From Paramecium tetraurelia (taxonomy: Eukaryota; Ciliophora; Oligohymenophorea; Peniculida; Parameciidae): a stretch of DNA of 64,000 nucleotides. Under the pieces are notes generated by a model. That model worked only from the letters and a program-made list of their open reading frames with translations. It did not search any database and was not told the DNA's origin. Of the stretch, positions 11,608-22,987 are shown one piece after another. Within the stretch, counting starts at the first letter, position 1; the number at the start of each line of letters is the position of its first letter. The DNA is taken from NCBI RefSeq assembly GCF_000165425.1, contig NW_001799355.1:250019-314018 (forward strand). The letters run 5' to 3'. Both the position numbers and the translations under genes were made by a program.

Positions 11608-12275
11608 TCAAAAAGCGTTGCAGCAACAGTTTTCTTATTTATCTTCGACTCGATCCTTTTAGTTCTAATTTTTCAAAGTTTATGGATTCTTTTATTTATG
11701 TTCATATCCCTATTTTATAGCCTCTTCAAATAACTCCTTTAAACCTTCCTAGGTCAAAGCTGAGCATTCTTTGTAAACTAAATTTTAGGATTTAAATTCC
11801 TCAGAAGCCTATTAGATATCTATAGAGATTATACTTCTTCAAATTTTACATGCTTTTAGGATATTTCATTTCTACAATCTATCTTATTGCCCACTACAAG
11901 TTTTGGTATATTCTTTAAATCTCCTTGGCCTTAATTCTGGGTACCACTTATTTTTCGCATTATCAAATGATGATTTATCCACTACAGAGAATACTATTAA
12001 GAAGACATCGGCCTATGAATAAGATAAGGTTCTAAGTTTATCATAAGTTTCCTAGCCAGCAGTATCCCAAAGACTTAAATTAATTTGTTTTCCATCAAGA
12101 GAAACAGATGTGATGTAATTCTCAAAAACAGTGGGAACATACTCAGTTGGAAATTTATCCGTAGTGTAACTTGAATTTTTTATAAAGTTTACCTTAGCAA
12201 AATGCAGGTCTTGCCAACACTACCATCCCCAATGACTACCAGCTTGATTGATAAGGGTTCTCTACTCAAGTCCAT
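11608..12275 (-). CDS. Rho/Rac-family small GTPase with prenylation tail, frame broken by one base
   Basis: Rho-type GTPase acting at membranes on actin, secretion or phagocytosis. Seen in order are the P-loop 'GDGSVGKTC', effector loop 'YVPTVFENY', 'WDTAGQE', '[11 protein letters not shown]', 'WYPEL' and the guanine-specificity box 'VVGNKID'. It ends in a Cys-rich 'CCCNAF' resembling a CaaX prenylation box. Two introns (23 nt at 12170-12192, 26 nt at 11809-11834) are clear. Between WYPEL and VVGNKID the frame jumps by one and no GT..AG intron explains it. Removing one base of the doubled C near 11928-11931 gives a continuous Rho protein of about 205 residues. Either a base-call error or a recent disabling mutation. 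Confidence 0.85.
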
Positions 12276-12308
12276 TTTATTAAATAAATATAGAATTATT
12301 TTATGTAA

Positions 12309-13137
12309 TCATTATATTAAATCAATTTCTACTAGGCCAGATGATGATCCTAAAATTTAAAAATCTATTTAAAAATTAATGAATGAACTTTTACTCCGAT
12401 TCTATTGGATAGGCAATGCATATATTCTCTACGCCTCTTGACTTGATTTAAGATGTCCTTATTCAATTTTATCTGCATCAATAACTTGTTATCCTCTTCT
12501 TTTTATTACTGGTCTCATGCCTGTAACTTCATACATAATTGCCAAATTACTAGAGTCGCCTTTCTTTAAGGACTTATCTTTTGAATAACGCTAAGATCTA
12601 TTATCTAAAATATAGTTAGGAAGTACTAGAACGTTGAAGTATCAACACAAAATCCTTGACTATGGTATAGAAATAATACTCGATAAAATTCCATATGATG
12701 GCTGTGATTATTATAGCGACAAAGACATCAACTACACAATAATCTGATCTTGCTTCTTTTTAATCCTAAATATTAGGGTTATTACATCTTTGAAGATAAG
12801 GGTGCAATTTATTATAGGGGCAACCAATCTATCAAAAGTATTGCAAATCACAAAGAGCAATTTCAATTTCCTATAGATATATATGGGCTTTTTGTTATTT
12901 TATTTAAGTGCTCTCATATTGATATAAAGTGCTAGAGATGATTGAAAAACAATGAGAATGATATCCAAAATTGTAATTACAAGAGACAACGAAGTATTCC
13001 CTTTGAAACATGAATGCACATGTAATAGTTCCTAAATAATGTTATATTAAAGAACCCCAGATGATCCTGCTAATGTCCAAGTATACAATTAAGAGGAATG
13101 CCTTTTCAGTGGGTAGACAGCAACATTTATTTTGCAT
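12309..13137 (-). CDS. Small multi-pass membrane protein, ciliate four-helix type
   Basis: Roughly 255 residues with a Cys-rich start (MQNKCCC) and about four hydrophobic segments, among them 'LVITILDIILIVFQSSLAL' and 'VDVFVAIIITAIIWNFIEYY', followed by a polar tail. Such short CC-start four-helix proteins form large families in ciliates with no known function. Introns of 20 nt and 22 nt are clear in the second half. Near the amino end the frame needs either a 19-nt intron (GTGCATTC..CAAAG) or one base less; I could not decide. It lies head-to-tail upstream of the Rho gene on the same strand. Confidence 0.6.
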
Positions 13138-13213
13138 AGGTGAATTTTAATAAATAGAGAAATAAATTATTAATTAAAAATAATTTATATGCTTTTGATA
13201 TATTTGGAATAGA

Positions 13214-14431
13214 TCATGCTCCTTTGAGTTATGATTTAACATACTCTTGGAATCTTGGTTGGTTGAGCAAATCTAATGCTTATTTGGCAGCATTAATCTC
13301 TTTGTTGTATTCAGCAACAGTTGCATTGTAGACATCAGTGGCGAAGGCATAGTCATCATTTTCAGCTTACAATTATCCATTGAGGGTGGCCAAATCTTCA
13401 TCAAGTTCATCAATTAAGTCAAGAGTTTATTCTTATTTGGCTATGAGTAGTTAGATTGAAATGAATACTTGTGTTGGCTTCGATTTCAGCATTCTTAACA
13501 ACAACAGCTCTTTAGAATTCAGCGTGTTCTTAGTTCAATGCAATGACTTAAGCATTATAGTCAGCAACTTATTCAGCTTCATCAGCAGTGATTTAATTGA
13601 GTGAATCAACCAATTCAACTCTCAAGTTATTGAAGGCGACAACTATCTATAGGATATTAGGTTAGAATTACATCTCTAAGAGCACCTTAGTCAGCAAAGT
13701 TGGAATCGACTGTGATTTCCAATAAGACTTTAACAAAGATTTGGAATTAGTTGTGCTTTTTCAATGAGTTTTAGATTTTAGCCAAATTCTTTTAGACCTT
13801 CTTGACTTCAGCAAGAGATGGTGCTGCAATTGTGCTCAACAATTATAAGCATTCGTCAATAGCAGAAATAGCATCGTTGTGTTCGACAACTTCAGATTCG
13901 AATGTTTCGTGATCATTGGCTCTTTAGACTGTTGCTTATTCAAGGGTTTATCTGTTATGAGCAATGTTTTCTTATAATTATTCAAGTTAGGCAGCAAATC
14001 TTTCTCCTTATGGGATGAGGACGTTGTCATAGAAATCGTGAGCATTGAACAATTCTAAGGAAATAGTAAAACCGATAAAGTACCTCTTTCCTTATCTTAG
14101 ATTTCTTATTCGAGTCTGGCGACTTCTCTGTTGTGGACATCTGTTCTTCTGTTGAATTCATGATGAACTCCGGCCAATTCCTCTTCCATTTCACCAATCT
14201 ATAAACATATTAACTCTCAATAAGTACAAGCTTCTCAATCTCAGAGTTGAGCTCAGAAAGAATACCTCCTGTTGTTAAATGGAGTTCAGCAAAGTTCAAG
14301 ATGAATTTACCCCAACCAGATTGGTGGATCTAAGCAAATGCTTTTTGGTCTTTGCTTGTCCAAATTGAGGATTAGACGTTTATGGCTGTTGAGGCTAGTA
14401 CTAACAATGCACACACGGCAACTTTGAACAT
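13214..14431 (-). CDS. Trichocyst matrix protein 1
   Basis: Secreted precursor of the crystalline matrix of trichocysts, the spring-loaded secretory organelles of Paramecium. A signal peptide ([16 protein letters not shown]) precedes a Gln-, Ala- and Glu-rich, almost wholly helical coiled-coil chain; the full product is 368 residues. Repeats such as '[20 protein letters not shown]' and '[20 protein letters not shown]' are typical of TMPs. Four introns (14199-14227, 14055-14083, 13647-13671, 13441-13468) give a spliced length divisible by three. Codon use is richer in GC than in neighbouring genes, as expected for a highly expressed gene. Two other TMP genes lie at 19605 and 22988. Confidence 0.9.
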
Positions 14432-14483
14432 TTATTGTAATTAATAATGAATTCCTTCTAAGGATTATTTTGCTAAAAAAAGG

Positions 14484-14494
14484 CAAAAACGAAT
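14484..14494 (-). promoter_or_regulatory. Candidate TMP promoter element, ATTCGTTTTTG
   Basis: Read on the minus strand, 53 nt upstream of the TMP1 start. Similar elements (ATTCCGTTTTTGG, GATCCGTTTTT) lie just upstream of the other two TMP genes in the window. Confidence 0.4.
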
Positions 14495-14560
14495 TTTTCA
14501 TTTCATATTAATTAAACATATAATCACATTATTATTCAATTTTCTTAGTGTTCTTCATAT

Positions 14561-15390
14561 TCATACAATTATATTCCGAATAAGAACATAAAATATAATT
14601 ATTTTCTATCTCCATACTCCTACTTATCTAAATTTATCATCAAAAATTTTGATCCCAACTCTATTATTTTCCATCTTTCTTTACATCTTTTACTCTGCAA
14701 TAATCCCCTCTTTCTAACCAAAAACCAACAATACAATTTCCTTAACATAAACCATAAAGCCTTGCATATTTTCATTATCCAAATTTCCCTTTATAAAAGT
14801 TTCAACCTAAACTCTTAACTCTAATAAATTCAAATTCCTCATAAAATTCTTTCCTTTCCATAAGCTCTATTTATTTAATTCTCTTTCATATCTATTTTTA
14901 TAATATTTAAAACTATCATTGCTTAGTTCCCTCCTTAGTAGTTAATACCTTACCTTATCATTGTTTTTAACTCTAAAATAAACAGAAACTGCGCTAATCA
15001 TCTTCTCTCAATTCTTATCCTACTTCTATTAACAATTAACAATCGATTATTTCATTTTGCTTCTCATAATTGCATTTGACTTTATTCTCTTAAATTAATA
15101 TTCCTCGACCACATGGTTCTTTTATTATTAAAATTGCAATTCAATACTACCATTCTAATTCATCCTTCTCTAATATTAATCTATTTGACCATTCACTTAA
15201 TTTCCATTTTTATACTCAGGGAACTCTAGTAAACTATTGTTAAAGAGACTCCCAAAATATTTAATCTCACATTCATACTATGTTTTAATATCGTTTAAAT
15301 CTGACGTTATTTACTAAATTACTAAACTCAAATGGGTACTAATGTTATAACCAATTTTATTAATAAATCTCTTTGAACATAAAATTCACT
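14561..15390 (-). CDS. Possible unassigned gene in a purine-rich stretch
   Basis: One minus-strand frame stays open for about 275 codons apart from a single TGA, and that TGA lies inside a perfect 30-nt GTA..TAG intron candidate. Segments such as 'GSLFNNSLLEFPEYKNGN' and 'QGFMVYVKEIVLLVFGQKEG' read like protein. There is no ATG at the 5' end, so the start is unknown; the end is the TGA at 14561-14563. The region is unusually rich in A and G on this strand, which could create open frames by composition alone. It lies between TMP1 and the GSK3 gene. I recognise no family. Confidence 0.3.
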
Positions 15391-15449
15391 AAAAATTTAT
15401 AAATTTGTTAAAAAGTTAATTATAATTAAATTTATAATATTACAGTTGA

Positions 15450-16691
15450 ATGTCTTGTTATGCTAAAAACTCTTAAAATAAATATGTTCCATTAGGTGAG
15501 GCCAATAGAAGAATGCAGACCGAAGCAGGAGATGGAGATGAACTTGAAGTATAGTAGGGAGTTCTGAAATGCAGAAATGTTTAAGACAAATAAAAGACTC
15601 CATTAAGAAATCAAAAATGGCAAAGTAAATCACCAATACTCAATGGACATCTTCCAATTGATTACTCTCTTTATACTTATACAAACCTTTAAGTAATTGG
15701 CCAAGGATCCTTTGGAGTTGTGTACAAAGCAAAAGCAAATGAAACTGGAGAAATAGTGGCAGTAAAAAAAGTAATCTAAGACAAAAGATATAAAAATAGA
15801 GAGATTCAAATTATGCAAGAATTAAATCATCCTAATATTGTTGAAACTAAACATGCTTATTTCTCATATGGTGACTCCTCTGATGAGTAGTATTTGAATG
15901 TCATAATGGATTACCAACCTGAAACAATACATTCCTATAATACTAAGTTCCTTAAATAATAACAATTGATTCCATAAATATAAGCTAAACTCTACTCTTA
16001 TCAAATCCTTCGTGGTCTTGCTTATTTACATAACAAGGGAGTCTGTCATCGAGATATCAAACCTGATAATGTATTAATAAACCCTGAGTCTAACATTCTT
16101 AAATTATGTGATTTTGGAAGTGCCAAAAAATTAAGTTCGTTGGAATAAAATATCTCTTATATTTGTTCAAGAAGTTATAGAGCTCCTGAATTACTATTTG
16201 GAGCCACCAATTATAGCTCTCAAGTAGACATGTGGTCTGTAGGTTGCGTAATAGCAGAAATGTTTAATGGATTACCGTTATTTTTAGGTACATCAGCTGT
16301 TGATTAATTGGTTGAAATTATTAAGGTTCTAGGATCTCCAAGTAAGGAGGAGGTTATATCAATGAATAAGGAATATGATATCAAATAATATAATATAGTT
16401 CAAATCAGAAAGAAAGATTGGGCAAATGTGTTTGTAAATCAAATAGATCCTCTTGCAGTTGATTTAGTAAGTAAAATTTTAACATATTGTCCTAAAACAA
16501 GATTATCAGCAATCTAAGCATTGGCACATAGTTATTTTGATGACTTCAGAGATGAGAACATGTTAAAAATTTATGAGAAAAACATAAAAATTCCTAATTT
16601 ATTTGATTTTACAAAGGAAGAGTTGCAAAATAATTAATAATTGGTTAATAAATTAATTCCAAGATGGTATGATAAAAGAAACAAATAATGA
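15450..16691 (+). CDS. Glycogen synthase kinase 3 (shaggy) family kinase
   Basis: Serine/threonine kinase of the GSK3 group, 413 residues, intronless. Seen are the glycine loop '[11 protein letters not shown]', catalytic lysine in 'VAVKKV', catalytic loop 'HRDIKPDN', 'LCDFGSAK', and the GSK3-type activation segment '[20 protein letters not shown]' whose Tyr is autophosphorylated in the family. It closes with '[19 protein letters not shown]'. About 75 residues precede the kinase domain. The phosphate-binding arginine and the SYRAPE motif separate it from CDKs and MAPKs. Ciliates have several GSK3 copies, so the exact paralogue cannot be named. Confidence 0.95.
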
Positions 16692-16799
16692 CATATTTTA
16701 TATTTTGTTTTCTATTTTTTTAAAATTTCAACACCAGAAATTAAAAGGCATCATTATTAAAAGGGGATATAATCTATTATTATTACAAATTAAATAAAA

Positions 16800-17747
16800 A
16801 TGAATATAAACGAACTCAACCACTTGATATAAAAATGTTATAGCATAGAAAAACAATTAGGAGGGAATGCAGAAGCCAGTATATATAATTGTATTATCAA
16901 AAAGCCAAAAATGTCTAAAAGTCAAGAGAATTTGATGTTATTAAAGATTTGTTAGTTGCTAAGATATTTCAAATTAGCAAACTATAAGATTAAAGAGACG
17001 AAAAAATGGCTAAGTATGGGAATGATAGAGATTAAATTGCTATGGGTAAATAGTTTGAATATATTGTTGAATAGGAGTGTAAATAAGAGATGAAATTCAT
17101 GAAGTTGATAGAATGATCAAGCAAATGGGTGAATCTCTAGAAAGGATGAGCAGAAAAGTAAAGCAATATTCACCTCAAGAAATCGAACTTAGAGCTAAGA
17201 TTTTACAAAAATATAAACAGAATGTTGAGAATTTAAAATTAAGAGAATAAGGGGAGCGTGCAGAAGACACAGAAAACGAAAAACCATTACTTCTAAAAGA
17301 TTTATAATAATGTAATTTAAATATGAATTATAATCTATTTAGAGCTTTACAAAAACAAACCAAATAGAGAAGTTGTTTATCAAATTACAAAAGACGAATA
17401 GGAAGCTTTGGATCGATTTGCTAAAAACGATGAAATAATAGATGGAAAATTAGATGTAATTATTGATGGAATGGGCTAATTGAATCATAAAGTACAAGTT
17501 TAAGGACAGGTAATTATTATTATATAAATGTTTTCATTAGAAAATTGATTAAACAAAAGTTCAAATCAAACAAACGGATAAACAGGTTGATAAAACCAAT
17601 AAAACATTATAGCACTCCAATAAATAATTAAAAGAACTTCTCATAAAATTTAGATAACCAAACAAATTTTGTTTAGATATCACACTCTTTTTATTATTCT
17701 TAGGAATAATTGGTGTAATAGTCAATATGTTTTATTCTAAAAAATGA
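16800..17747 (+). CDS. Qc-SNARE of the SYP7 type
   Basis: Tail-anchored SNARE for membrane fusion, 277 residues after four introns (26, 26, 31, 31 nt). The amino half is a helical region ('MSRKVKQYSPQEIELRAKIL'). The SNARE motif begins 'LDVIIDGMGQLNHKVQVQGQ' and continues through 'TDKQVDKTNKTLQHSNKQL'. It ends with 'NKFCLDITLFLLFLGIIG', a membrane anchor strikingly like the plant SYP7 ending. The zero-layer residue is a Gln. SYP7-type proteins act in the early secretory pathway and at the plasma membrane in plants; the ciliate location is unknown. Confidence 0.85.
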
Positions 17748-18059
17748 CAAATGATTTTGCTTCAAATTTATTCATAATCTGATAAATTAATAAAAAGTCT
17801 TTATTAATCTTCTTTATCTATTAATATAAACATGAGTATCCTAAAATTTATTATTAATTGAATTTGAATTATTTAATTCATCATGATCTGAATTTTATTT
17901 AAATTCTCGATTTAATCACATTTTAGTTAACAAACAAATAGCAATAAATTATTTTCAAAATAACTGTATGAAATAACGATGCAATTTACATTAATTAAAT
18001 GATAAAAGACCAATTGAATTTGATTAATATATGATCCTAATAATTGTTTTATTTAATTT
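17748..18059. other. Intergenic, nothing recognised
   Basis: AT-rich spacer of 312 bp between the SNARE and the Cys-rich gene; no coding frame or repeat noticed. Confidence 0.5.
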
Positions 18060-18407
18060 ATGAGACTATATATAATACTAAGCTTGTACTTCTTATTAAC
18101 AAAAGAGCAAATGACTTATGAAGAATGTAAGAGAGACTGCACTATGGATTGGTTAGATTGTGTGAGTGGTTGTGATAGTATAGGAAATCCTTCATTTTGC
18201 CATAAAAATTGTCAAAAGTATAAAATAAAAAATTTATTCAGTGTAGTGCACTCATGCTTAGATGAATGCCCAAAAATTATTTGTATAGATGATTGCAGAA
18301 TCAGCTTAGAGTAATGTAGGAAAAATGGCAAAGGAGTTTGTGAAATATTGTTTAACCAATGTGAGTTGAATTGTCAAGACACTTATAACTTAAAGGAAGA
18401 CATATGA
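18060..18407 (+). CDS. Small secreted cysteine-rich protein
   Basis: Encodes 115 residues beginning with a probable signal peptide (MRLYIILSLYFLL). Sixteen cysteines follow in repeated pairs, for example 'CKRDCTMDWLDCVSGC' and 'CLDECPKIICIDDC', which suggests disulphide-linked helical hairpins. A 24-nt stretch starting GTATAAAAT and ending TTCAG could be an intron; removing it keeps the frame and joins two Cys-containing parts, giving 107 residues. I recognise no family and cannot say whether it is matrix, surface or lumenal. Confidence 0.6.
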
Positions 18408-18534
18408 AGATTATATATTCGAGATAAACTCTTGATTTTTATAAAAATTGTGGTTATTGAAACTATTCTTTCTTTTTTCTGCCTTCCTCATGATATCTAT
18501 AAATCCCTATTTTTAGTGATTGAGCTGCATTCCA

Positions 18535-19191
18535 ATGACTTAGAAAGACAAATTAATATACTTGGGTCTACGATACTATTGGAAACTATTTTATTGATAT
18601 GATAATAAATGGATTGAAGAAGACATTAGAAATTTAAGGAGTGTTCAGAAATTGATATTTTAATCATCAGAATTAACTAAAAGTTAGCATTGTTTTAACA
18701 TATTATATAATTTACTTAATCTTAAAAATAATTAAATATATAAGACTAATACCATTATTATTAATAAAATTCAAAAACAGATTTTGCCAATCAATTAACT
18801 ATCCAGTGGTTAATATTCATTAAACCATTTTAATCCAATAAATATTAAAGTTTTCTTCAAAATTTGTTTGATAATGAAGCATAATGAAGAAATAAGTATT
18901 GTTATAATAACTCCAAATTGTTACTAAACACAGTTTTGTTTTGGTTATCTTTAATAACTACATTAAAATTAACGCTAAACTTTATTAATTATGAGATATT
19001 TTTTCGTTAAGTATAAATCTATGTAGGTGTACACTAATTTATATTCCAAACTCAACATTGTGAAAGTAGAGTATTAAAATCTTGAGACTTGTATTCAATT
19101 AAAATATGACTAAAAGATTGCTAACATGATTAGTAAAATAAAAAGAATTCTTAACCAAGTAATTCCTAGAATATTGGGATTAGATGGATGA
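18535..19191 (+). CDS. Possible degenerate gene
   Basis: From an ATG at 18535 a frame of 219 codons is interrupted by a single TGA after 20 residues and then runs open to the TGA at 19189-19191. It includes the protein-like 'WIEEDIRNLRSVQKL' and a later Met from which 'MKHNEEISIVIITPNCYQTQ' reads on. In such AT-rich DNA long frames arise by chance, and no family is recognised, so this is weak. It may be a relic or non-coding. Confidence 0.2.
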
Positions 19192-19604
19192 ATGAATTAT
19201 AATCATTCATAGGATGTCAAAAATTGTAATAATTACAAAGTTATAACTTGAAGTTGAATTTATTAGGTTTTAAGAGGAGAATATAATTATTAGAAAATCA
19301 AATTAAAATATTAAGAAAATCGAAATGGTTTTAAATATTTATATGCTTACTTTAAGTTAGTGTTGTTTATGAAGGTTTAAAATGATTAATTCTTGCAGGG
19401 GTAGAGAATTAGGGTTGGATACTAAATATTTATATTTATGAGATTGAATGTTGTGATGGATTTAGTTGATAGTATGAAATTCAATGATTTTGATAGGAAG
19501 TGTGGATAAATCTAAGTTAATTAATAATTAATTAGTGATTATTGTATTATTGTATTATTAAAACGAAGAATTTATATTCCGTTTTTGGTATTAATAAATT
19601 AATT
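19192..19604. other. G-rich, C-poor upstream region of TMP2
   Basis: No gene seen. The plus strand is visibly richer in G than in C, as is the region upstream of TMP3 and, on its coding strand, that upstream of TMP1. Confidence 0.4.
19576..19588 (+). promoter_or_regulatory. Candidate TMP promoter element, ATTCCGTTTTTGG
   Basis: Lies 17 nt upstream of the TMP2 start and resembles elements upstream of TMP1 and TMP3. Confidence 0.4.
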
Positions 19605-20739
19605 ATGAGAACTCTTATTGCCCTTTGCTTAGTGGCTGCTGTCTTCGCTATTGACACAAACAAATTTGCCGTCCTCCTCCAAACTGGTACTAGAGGAAAC
19701 GATGCTGTTGAATCAGTTTACAACCTTTTGAGAGATTTGAAAACAGAAAATGTTAATGTCTAAGCTGCTGCTGATAAGAAGAATAATACAGATGAGGGTA
19801 AAATATAAATTAAACAATAGAAATCTTTTCTTAAGTTATTGGTGACTTGACAAACGTTGCTTCCCTTAACAAATAATAATGGGAAAGATTGGGTGCCGTT
19901 CGTACTGATGTTGAAGCCTAAATTAGAGTATGCTATTTCCCCTTAAGATCTAGGATGGATATTCATGGTTGGCATGGGCTGAATCAAGACTTGCTGAAAT
20001 CGAAAGAAGAAATGCTTAACTCTAAGACTAAAGATGTTGGGCCAATGGACTCTTTGTCAAATCATTGGCTGATCACGCTGATGCAATTGCAGTTGTTTAA
20101 CTCTTATCACAAGACGTTGCTGGATGGCTCACAAACAATGCTGGTGTTGAATTAGTTCAAAAGGCTGAAACCATCGCTGACAAATTGTCTGCCTACAGTC
20201 ACCTCTTCCAATAAGATGCCATGGAAAAATTCTAATCACTCGCTGAAGTTAAGAGAGACGGAACAACCGGAGAACAAGTTCTTGCCATCTTATCAGACTT
20301 ATAAGCTGAATTAGAGGCAACCCTTGCTACACTCTAAGAATAAGAAATCCATGCTGCTTTCGCACTTGCTAAATACGTATCTGACACCAATGCCGAAGTT
20401 GCTTGGTTGAACTCTGAACACGAAAGAAGAACAGGTCTTGTTGAAAAATTAGAAACTGTATGAATTGTGTTTGATTATTGTTTAGCAACTCCCAGCAGTC
20501 CTTGCTCAATAAGCTAAGGCTCTCAAATTATGGAAAGACTCATTGAACGCCGTTGCTGGTGCCACTGCCGATTTGGAAGAGAAAAGAGAATTCTATGCTT
20601 CAGAAACTGCAAGAAGATAAGGTATCAATTTGATGTAAACTCTATTTTAGAGGAAAACGCTATCATCGATGTTGTCATCTAATTGTTCAAGGATTAGGTT
20701 AGAGCCTTAGCCTCATCAACATCCCTTGGAAGAAAGTGA
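19605..20739 (+). CDS. Trichocyst matrix protein 2
   Basis: A 342-residue precursor. The signal peptide (MRTLIALCLVAAVFAID) is followed by a helical, Ala/Glu/Gln-rich chain, with 'KNNTDEG' near residue 60 and 'AAFALAKYVSDTNAEVAWLN' later. Four introns (19798-19820, 19928-19953, 20458-20485, 20622-20650) give a spliced length divisible by three. The start chosen is the ATG directly before the signal peptide; upstream in-frame ATGs would put the hydrophobic segment inside the chain. TMPs are proteolytically processed before crystallising in the trichocyst core. GC content is higher than in flanking genes. Confidence 0.9.
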
Positions 20740-20819
20740 TTAGATTATTAATATTCAATTTAAAAATAGCAACAATTACATAACTTCATTTAATTATTTA
20801 TATATATATAATTATCAAC

Positions 20820-21455
20820 TCATTCATTTATTGGAGAGTAATCGTATTCAGCTTTATTATGCATAATCAAAGTATCGCCTACAAAATAAAAACTGTCTGA
20901 TTTAGTGTCATTAGGATTTTCAATCATTAATTATTTCTTTAATAAAGCAACATCCTTACAACATCTTCAGCGATCTCTGGGATTGTGTAAATGTGTTCCC
21001 ATGTATTTGTTGAGTTTGGAATGCAAAATGGAAATTGGAATTCATAGCTTCTCAATAAGATATTCCTGAAATAATGTCTCTCAATTATGGTAAAGTTTTT
21101 GACAATCTTATCCCCTACAGAAAATGTTAATTGAGCTCCAATCGTTTTTAATTCAAAAAATTGAGGACCAAAATGATATTTTATTCTCCTAGCCTCATCT
21201 TGAAGTGCTGGTGGTATATTTTCTGATCAAATTAATTCCTAAATTACCAATTGATTCTTCATTAGGATCTCGCTCTACTTCAAATAACACCTATCCCGAT
21301 TCCATATCTCTGATTCTGAACTTTAAGAATTAGATATTATAAATGTTTGCAGATATTGGACACAAAAATCTATTTGATAAATTTATCAATTACTCTTTTG
21401 TAATTTCTTACAGATTTCTTACATACTCCTAATTGATTGTCAACCCTGCTTGCAT
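20820..21455 (-). CDS. UNC119: UNC119-family lipid-binding chaperone
   Basis: Binds myristoylated peptides and moves lipidated proteins into cilia, where ARL3 releases them. The product is 195 residues with introns of 23 nt (20937-20959) and 25 nt (21223-21247). Family landmarks seen are '[20 protein letters not shown]', 'IERHYFRN', '[18 protein letters not shown]', and '[19 protein letters not shown]'. These fit UNC119 rather than PDE6D, which lacks the HYFR and HNKA parts. Its cargo here could include the myristoylated kinases encoded at 44030 and 59310; that link is inference. Confidence 0.93.
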
Positions 21456-21915
21456 TCAAAAATTAAATAATATAATAATAATATATTTATCTTATTCAAT
21501 CATTTTATAATTCTTTAAACAACCCATCTTGCCATACTCTACAACTCCTCTTCTAGTATTTTTACTTATTTTCTTCATGAATTTTACAAGATCCAGTTCA
21601 ACTGCATATCTCATTCGAATATCAATGTGTAGATAGTTTACATATGGGAATAATATTTATCACTTAGACATTTATATTTATAATTTAGATTATTTTAAGT
21701 GAAATACACAAAATAATGGAGATTAAAAACTCAAAAGAAGATGGGACTCATTTCAATAATCTTATTTTGCAAAAAAGTAATTCCTAAATAGAATTATATA
21801 TATCCATATTTATGTTTACTCATAGAGATAAGCATCAAATCCATAGGGATTAGATCTAGTTTCTGTATGTTAACACGTGACAATTTGTATATATTAATGT
21901 ACTTATGTTTAATAA
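21456..21915. other. Intergenic; one short open frame
   Basis: A minus-strand frame of about 52 codons (MRYAVELDLVKFMKKISKNT...) ends in a TGA placed just before the UNC119 start. It could be part of a small gene, but support is weak. Nothing else seen. Confidence 0.3.
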
Positions 21916-22412
21916 TCATTTTCTTGCAGCCAAAGCTACTTAAGTTGCAATTCTATTTAAGTCTTATTATCCTTCTTTGGTAACAATTCTAGATCCTTTC
22001 TTTAGGAGTGATTTATTGTCTTTCTTCAATACTTTAATTGATTCCAATTGTTAGAGCAAATATCTAATAACTTTTCCTGATCCTGATTCATGTTTTCCAT
22101 TGTCATTGACAGATCCAAACATGTGAGTCAGATTACCAACACCCTAAAGTTATGTTGTTATAAATAGAGTACCCAATGACCTCTGACATAAATCTTTCTT
22201 GCAAGTGCTGCAGCCCTAACATACATCCAATCTTAGTCAATTGGAGAGATTTCTTTTCCAAGACCAGTTTTTACAATAGATGCCCATTCTGGGATTTTTA
22301 TTTTATTATTTTTCTTTAAGTACTCTGCATATCCACGAATGAAGTCTTGTGCAGGAACATCCTTTCATAAAATTAAGTGTAATACCTTAACTGTATAAAA
22401 TGGTGCTGACAT
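21916..22412 (-). CDS. RPS19: 40S ribosomal protein eS19
   Basis: Small-subunit protein needed for 18S rRNA maturation. Introns of 24 nt (22362-22385) and 29 nt (22144-22172) give 147 residues, the usual length. Seen are 'TVKDVPAQDFIRGYAEYLKK', 'IKIPEWASIVKT', 'DWMYVRAAALARKIYVRG', 'GVGNLTHMFGS' and the carboxyl end 'EGQQDLNRIATQVALAARK'. Agreement with eS19 is continuous along the chain. Confidence 0.95.
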
Positions 22413-22987
22413 CCTATGATAAAAAAATTAAATAAATATTTTTTTGAATATTTCTTAAGATTCTTTTAATTATAAAAGGACTTAAATACTTCTCATAACA
22501 TAAAATGCATAGCTAAACCTTATTAAAAAATAACATTGTATTTATAAATTAGAATTATATAATGTTAATAATTGATAATGAAAATTGGATCAACCTTGAG
22601 TCTTCTCATTAATGTGTGGAAGTGAGTGAAATGTTTTGAAAATGTTCAGTTAAATTTATCAAATAAGACTATGATATAAGAGGATAAATCATGAATTAGA
22701 ATGATCTAGCGTTCAATCTGAGATTCAGAATACATGAATAGGATTAGAGATAAAATGTTTCAACGAGCAAGTTAGTGTAAAGGAGAAGGAGAAATGAAAT
22801 AATATGAATACAAATAGAAGGATTAAGTATGGTGAACTTAGGATTTTTTATTGGTGAATAAAAGAGAAGGGAGATAATTAGGAAAGTTGAGAGATAGATA
22901 TTTATATAATTAGATTGTAATTAATAATAATTAATTGTATATTATAAGCATTTGATCGATCCGTTTTTAAAACATTAATAAAAATAT
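22413..22987. other. Divergent intergenic region upstream of eS19 and TMP3
   Basis: No coding frame noticed over 575 bp. The plus strand is G-rich and C-poor from about 22570 to 22900, on the TMP3 side. Confidence 0.4.
22958..22968 (+). promoter_or_regulatory. Candidate TMP promoter element, GATCCGTTTTT
   Basis: Lies 19 nt upstream of the TMP3 start; resembles the elements before TMP1 and TMP2. Confidence 0.4.

Noticed and set aside
11890..11960. Programmed +1 frameshifting as the reason for the Rho and PLP gene breaks
   Set aside because: No slippery AAA-TAA/TAG site as in Euplotes lies at either position, and both have a simple doubled base; base-calling error is more likely.
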